DNA from: Firmicutes bacterium UBA5420
Lineage (GTDB): Bacteria; Bacillota; Limnochordia; Darwinibacteriales; Darwinibacteriaceae
Assembly: GCA_002409455.1 (NCBI GenBank)
Contig: DHNI01000092.1
Span: forward strand, 836 to 19,296
Direction of reading: 5' to 3'
DNA length: 18,461 nucleotides
Part shown: in pieces, positions 15,845-18,461 of the stretch
Layout of the letters: each line of letters starts with the position of its first letter
How positions within the stretch are numbered: position 1 is the stretch's first letter
The notes under the pieces: model-generated
The model's input: only the letters and a program-made list of their open reading frames with translations
Database searches by the model: none
Told to the model about the DNA's origin: nothing
Program-made: the position numbers and the translations under genes

Positions 15845-15883
15845 AAAGGGAGTCTCGCGCAGTCCATTGGAGGCTCCTTTTTT
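15845..15883 (+). terminator. Intrinsic terminator after rsmG
   Basis: A 12-bp stem pairs 15845-15856 with 15870-15881 (AAAGGGAGTCTC with GAGGCTCCTTTT), including two G-U pairs and a 13-nt loop. The T-run (15878-15883) overlaps the descending arm and continues into TTTTTTGTTTTG. It ends the mnmE-mnmG-rsmG unit and implies a separate promoter for noc. Confidence 0.85.
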
Positions 15884-15898
15884 GTTTTGCTTCATTAC

Positions 15899-15916
15899 GG
15901 AAGGAACTTGCCTTCC
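15899..15916. repeat. Short inverted repeat upstream of noc
   Basis: GGAAGG (15899-15904) and CCTTCC (15911-15916) flank AACTTG. The repeat lies between the rsmG terminator and the noc ribosome binding site, with no T-run behind it. It may be an operator, an mRNA leader hairpin or chance. Nearby TATACA (15917-15922) and TACAAT (15927-15932) could be -10 elements, but neither has a good -35. Confidence 0.4.
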
Positions 15917-15959
15917 TATACAGAATTACAATAGCAACTGGGAATGGGGTGAGTTGTTA

Positions 15960-16838
15960 GTGAAGTTGACTGAGGTTCTCCTAAATCGAAAGCGCACTGA
16001 AGGGTCGCAAAATGAAGGGTTTGATAGCTGGAGCGAGGCTGTTCAAGCGGTTCCTATTCATCTTGTTGGCCCAGGTAAATATCAACCAAGGCAGGAGTTC
16101 GGCCAGGAGGCTTTGGAGGAGTTGGCCGAATCCATTAAAACACACGGTCTTTTGCAGCCCGTCGTGGTTCGGAGGGGGGCCATTGGTTACGAATTGATTG
16201 TAGGTGAGCGGAGGCTTAGGGCATGCAAACATCTCGGCTGGGAAGTGATTCCCGCGATTGTTCGAGACGTTGAAGATCGCGAAGCAGCAGAACTTGCCCT
16301 GATTGAAAACCTGCAGCGTTCGGATCTCCATGTCTTTGAGGTTGCTGAGGGTTACGAAAGGCTATTGACAGAATTCGCGTTGACCCAGGAAGAGCTGGCA
16401 ACTCGACTTGGAATTAGCCAAGCGAACATAGCCAACAAAATACGCTTACTGAGACTTCCCATGCAAGTGCGGGAGATTATTTCCCGGGAAATGCTAAGCG
16501 AACGTCATGGGCGCGCCCTTTTGCGACTGGATAATTTGGAGCATCAACTCCGAGTGTTAGAGAAGGTTGTGGCAGACGATCTTAATGTTAAACAGACGGA
16601 ACAGCTCGTGACCTCCTTTGTCGATCCGAGAGACGGCAAGGCGAGACGGGACAAGCCTGAAGGAAAGCGCAAGTTGATCATCAAGGATTTGCGGTTGTTT
16701 ACGAATAGTGTAAGACAACTCACCGATACGCTACAATCTAGCGGGCTTGTTGTTAAGGTCGAGGAGAAAGATAGTGACGAAGTGTATGAAATTGTGGTAA
16801 CGGTGCAAAAACCGCATGGGGGTGAAATGAATGGCTAG
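15960..16838 (+). CDS. noc: Nucleoid occlusion protein Noc
   Basis: Noc is a ParB-family CTP-binding protein that spreads from its DNA sites, associates with the membrane and blocks division over the nucleoid. From the GTG at 15960 the protein has 292 residues. The short N-terminus MKLTEVLLNRKR could form the membrane-targeting amphipathic helix. The CTP-binding motifs are GERR (82-85) and ENLQR (116-120). A helix-turn-helix is at about 142-162. Residues Gln154, Lys160, Arg165 and Arg182 occupy the specificity positions that separate Noc from ParB. The GTG is supported by GGGGTGAG six bases upstream. The open frame further up crosses the rsmG terminator and is not coding. The gene overlaps parA by 8 nt. 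Confidence 0.93.
   Translation: MKLTEVLLNRKRTEGSQNEGFDSWSEAVQAVPIHLVGPGKYQPRQEFGQEALEELAESIKTHGLLQPVVVRRGAIGYELIVGERRLRACKHLGWEVIPAIVRDVEDREAAELALIENLQRSDLHVFEVAEGYERLLTEFALTQEELATRLGISQANIANKIRLLRLPMQVREIISREMLSERHGRALLRLDNLEHQLRVLEKVVADDLNVKQTEQLVTSFVDPRDGKARRDKPEGKRKLIIKDLRLFTNSVRQLTDTLQSSGLVVKVEEKDSDEVYEIVVTVQKPHGGEMNG
16479..16492. promoter_or_regulatory. Noc-binding site (NBS) inside noc
   Basis: ATTTCCCGGGAAAT is a perfect 14-bp palindrome identical to the NBS consensus known from Bacillus subtilis. It lies in codons 174-178 of noc (I-S-R-E-M). Binding by the encoded Noc is inferred from this identity and from the Noc specificity residues. Confidence 0.85.
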
Positions 16839-17595
16839 AGTGATAGCAATCATTAATCAAAAGGGCGGCGTGGGAAAAAGCACCACCGCAGTGAATCTAG
16901 GGGCCTATTTGGCCCTAGCTGGCAAGAGGGTGCTTCTAGTGGATGTGGATCCCCAGGGCAATGCCTCCAGTGGTGTCGGAATTGACAAACGGAGAATTCG
17001 TCGCTGTATGTACTCGGTTCTAATAGATGGGGAAAAAATTGAGCGCATTGTTGAACCCACCGAAATTGAGAACTTCCACGTGGCCCCGGCCACCATTGAC
17101 TTAGCTGGTGCAGAAATTGAGTTGGTCTCAACGATATCTAGGGAGTTTCGCCTGAAGAAAGCTTTAGAACTTGTGCAGGATCGTTATGATTATGTCGTAA
17201 TCGACGCCCCTCCCTCTTTGGGCCTACTGACAGTGAATGGGTTGACTGCCGCCAACTCAGTCTTGGTGCCTATTCAATGTGAGTATTATGCTTTAGAAGG
17301 TCTTAGTCAATTAGTGAGTACTATTGCCATGGTTCAAGAGCATCTGAACCCCGCTTTAGAATGGGAAGGCGTGGTTATGACTATGTATGATGTGCGAACG
17401 AACCTATCTCAACAGGTGATTGAGGATGTACAGACTTATTTTCAAAATACAGTGAGGGTATATAAGTCCATTATTCCCCGCAACGTTCGTTTGGGCGAAG
17501 CGCCTAGTTTTGGTCAACCCATTGCACTTTATGACCCGAAGTCTAAGGGGGCCGAAGCCTACGAAAGCTTAGCGCAGGAGGTTTTGAACTCATGA
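16831..17595 (+). CDS. parA: Chromosome partitioning ATPase ParA (Soj)
   Basis: ParA/Soj is a P-loop ATPase that acts with ParB in origin segregation and, in Bacillus, also modulates DnaA. The protein has 254 residues and lacks the N-terminal helix-turn-helix of plasmid type Ia ParA, so it is the chromosomal type. The deviant Walker A motif is KGGVGKST (11-18), with both signature lysines, Lys11 and Lys16. A DVDPQGN motif (about 38-44) follows, and Walker B is YDYVVIDAPPSLG. The ATG (16831) overlaps noc by 8 nt, with a GGGGGTGA ribosome binding site inside noc. The stop overlaps the parB start by 4 nt (ATGA). Coupled translation of noc, parA and parB is likely. Confidence 0.97.
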   Translation: MARVIAIINQKGGVGKSTTAVNLGAYLALAGKRVLLVDVDPQGNASSGVGIDKRRIRRCMYSVLIDGEKIERIVEPTEIENFHVAPATIDLAGAEIELVSTISREFRLKKALELVQDRYDYVVIDAPPSLGLLTVNGLTAANSVLVPIQCEYYALEGLSQLVSTIAMVQEHLNPALEWEGVVMTMYDVRTNLSQQVIEDVQTYFQNTVRVYKSIIPRNVRLGEAPSFGQPIALYDPKSKGAEAYESLAQEVLNS

Positions 17596-18431
17596 GTACA
17601 CAAAGATTGGGAAGAGGACTGCGGGCGTTGATTCCTGAAGTGGAAGAAGTAGAGGCCGCCGGTGATATTCAAGAGATTTCTCTTGATCTCATAGAACCCA
17701 ATCCCTTTCAACCTAGGAGGCACTTTGATCCTGAGAAGCTTGAAGAGTTGTCCCAGTCCATTCGGGAGTTTGGCTTACTCGAACCTGTAATTCTGCGGGA
17801 ATACGGTGAAAGCTTTCAGCTGGTCGCTGGTGAGCGCCGGGTTCGGGCAGCGAGGTTGGCAGGGCTTCAGGCGGTACCTGCATTATTTCGGGATTTCTCT
17901 GATGTAGAGATGATGAAAGTAGCCCTGGTTGAGAATCTCCAGAGGGAAGACTTGAATCCGATTGAAGAAGCCGAAGGGTACCAGAGGCTGATTGAGGAGT
18001 TCAGCTTTACCCAAAATCAGGTTGCTGAGGCGGTTGGGAAGAAACGCCCTTCAGTCGCGAATGCCCTCCGCCTATTGAACTTAAGCGATACTGAGAAGTA
18101 CATGGTGCAGGACGGTCGTCTTTCTGCAGGTCACGCTAAGGTTCTTTTAGGGGTAAGTGACGTTAAGAAGAGGATGCAGTTAGCCAACAAGGTAGTGAAA
18201 GAAGACTTGAGTGTCCGGCAGCTAGAGGAGCTTTTGAAGAAACCCAAACGTGTTCCACGTGGAACATTTAAGATCAAAAGTCCTGAGTTGGTTGATTTGG
18301 AGGAGGATCTGCAGCGCATCTTTGGCACTAAGGTTTCCATGAGTTATCGGCAAGGTGCCGGGCGAATTGCCATCGAATACTACTCTGATGAGGAGTTAGA
18401 ACGTCTGCTTGAAATGATCAGGGGAATTTAG
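17592..18431 (+). CDS. parB: Chromosome partitioning protein ParB (Spo0J)
   Basis: ParB is the CTP-dependent DNA clamp that loads at parS, slides along DNA and recruits ParA and SMC. The protein has 279 residues. It opens MSTQRLGRGLRALIPE, the ParA-interacting region with the conserved LGRGL. The CTP-binding motifs are GERR (80-83) and ENLQRED (114-120), and the helix-turn-helix is at about 140-162. Arg152 and Gly180 sit at specificity positions and match ParB rather than Noc. A basic linker (about 216-230) leads to the C-terminal dimerisation domain. The ATG overlaps the parA stop (ATGA), with AGGAGGT upstream. A parS lies inside the gene and another directly follows its TAG stop. Confidence 0.97.
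   Translation: MSTQRLGRGLRALIPEVEEVEAAGDIQEISLDLIEPNPFQPRRHFDPEKLEELSQSIREFGLLEPVILREYGESFQLVAGERRVRAARLAGLQAVPALFRDFSDVEMMKVALVENLQREDLNPIEEAEGYQRLIEEFSFTQNQVAEAVGKKRPSVANALRLLNLSDTEKYMVQDGRLSAGHAKVLLGVSDVKKRMQLANKVVKEDLSVRQLEELLKKPKRVPRGTFKIKSPELVDLEEDLQRIFGTKVSMSYRQGAGRIAIEYYSDEELERLLEMIRGI
18251..18266. promoter_or_regulatory. parS site inside parB
   Basis: TGTTCCACGTGGAACA is a perfect 16-bp palindrome matching the Bacillus parS consensus TGTTNCACGTGAAACA except at one base of the right half, where the change completes the symmetry. It spans the third base of codon 220 to codon 225 of parB (VPRGT), in the basic linker. A parS in the same place is known in Bacillus spo0J. Confidence 0.95.
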
Positions 18432-18461
18432 AAAGGAGTGTTCCACGTGGAACACTCCTTT
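18432..18461 (+). terminator. Possible terminator stem built around parS
   Basis: This is a perfect 30-bp palindrome. AAAGGAGTGTTCCAC (18432-18446) is followed directly by its reverse complement (18447-18461), which ends CTCCTTT at the window edge. It starts immediately after the parB TAG. As RNA it could form a hairpin with its innermost bases as loop, like a terminator, but any T-run lies outside the window. Confidence 0.55.
18439..18454. promoter_or_regulatory. parS site after parB
   Basis: This is a second TGTTCCACGTGGAACA, identical to the one in parB and 188 bp away. It begins 8 bp after the parB stop codon and forms the centre of a longer palindrome. Confidence 0.95.

Noticed and set aside
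15867..15959. N-terminal extension of noc
   Set aside because: The extra 31 codons start inside the rsmG terminator and have no family similarity. The GTG at 15960 has a proper ribosome binding site.
17072..17087. A parS-like ACTTCCACGTGGCCCC inside parA
   Set aside because: It shares the CACGTG core but has five mismatches to the two perfect sites, mainly at the ends, so it is probably chance.
1..18461. A novel defence, mobile or CRISPR system
   Set aside because: Every sizeable coding region is a recognised conserved origin-proximal gene. There are no direct-repeat arrays, transposase genes or attachment sites visible.

Overview
The window is a chromosomal replication-origin region of a Bacillota (Firmicutes) bacterium. 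The evidence is the gene order gyrA-gyrB-remB-recF-yaaA-dnaN-dnaA | rpmH-rnpA-yidD-yidC-jag-mnmE-mnmG-rsmG-noc-parA-parB, TTATCCACA DnaA boxes, Bacillus-type parS and Noc-binding palindromes, and short clostridial-type YidC. Start codons are often TTG or GTG. Base composition looks moderate (not computed), and I cannot name a genus. I see no mobile element, CRISPR array, tRNA or rRNA.

Left half (1-9104), all on the minus strand. The far left holds the first 41 codons of a DUF1648/SdpI-like membrane protein, cut by the window edge. To its right, reading leftwards from the origin, lies the dnaA-dnaN-yaaA-recF-remB-gyrB-gyrA cluster. Gaps are tight except for 232 nt between dnaA and dnaN, and a clear intrinsic terminator follows gyrA.

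Origin (about 7466-7697 and 9105-9608). It looks bipartite, as in Bacillus subtilis. Upstream of dnaA is a dense array of at least eleven TTATNCACA boxes. Downstream of dnaA are degenerate boxes, a GGCC cluster, six consecutive TAG/TAA trinucleotides (DnaA-trio pattern) and an AT-rich stretch, which together form the likely unwinding site.

Right half (9609-18461), all on the plus strand. A strong promoter drives rpmH, rnpA, yidD, yidC and jag up to a terminator. mnmE, mnmG and rsmG follow, ending in a second terminator. The last group is noc, parA and parB with overlapping reading frames. It carries a perfect Noc-binding palindrome inside noc, a perfect parS inside parB, and a second parS at the centre of a 30-bp perfect palindrome that starts right after the parB stop codon.

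Together the genes cover initiation and clamp loading onto DNA (DnaA, DnaN), repair (RecF), supercoiling (GyrAB), origin segregation and nucleoid occlusion (ParAB, Noc), membrane protein insertion (YidC), and tRNA/rRNA maturation (RnpA, MnmE, MnmG, RsmG). The gene content is conventional. The most interesting signals are the short DNA motifs embedded in genes and in a terminator-like stem.
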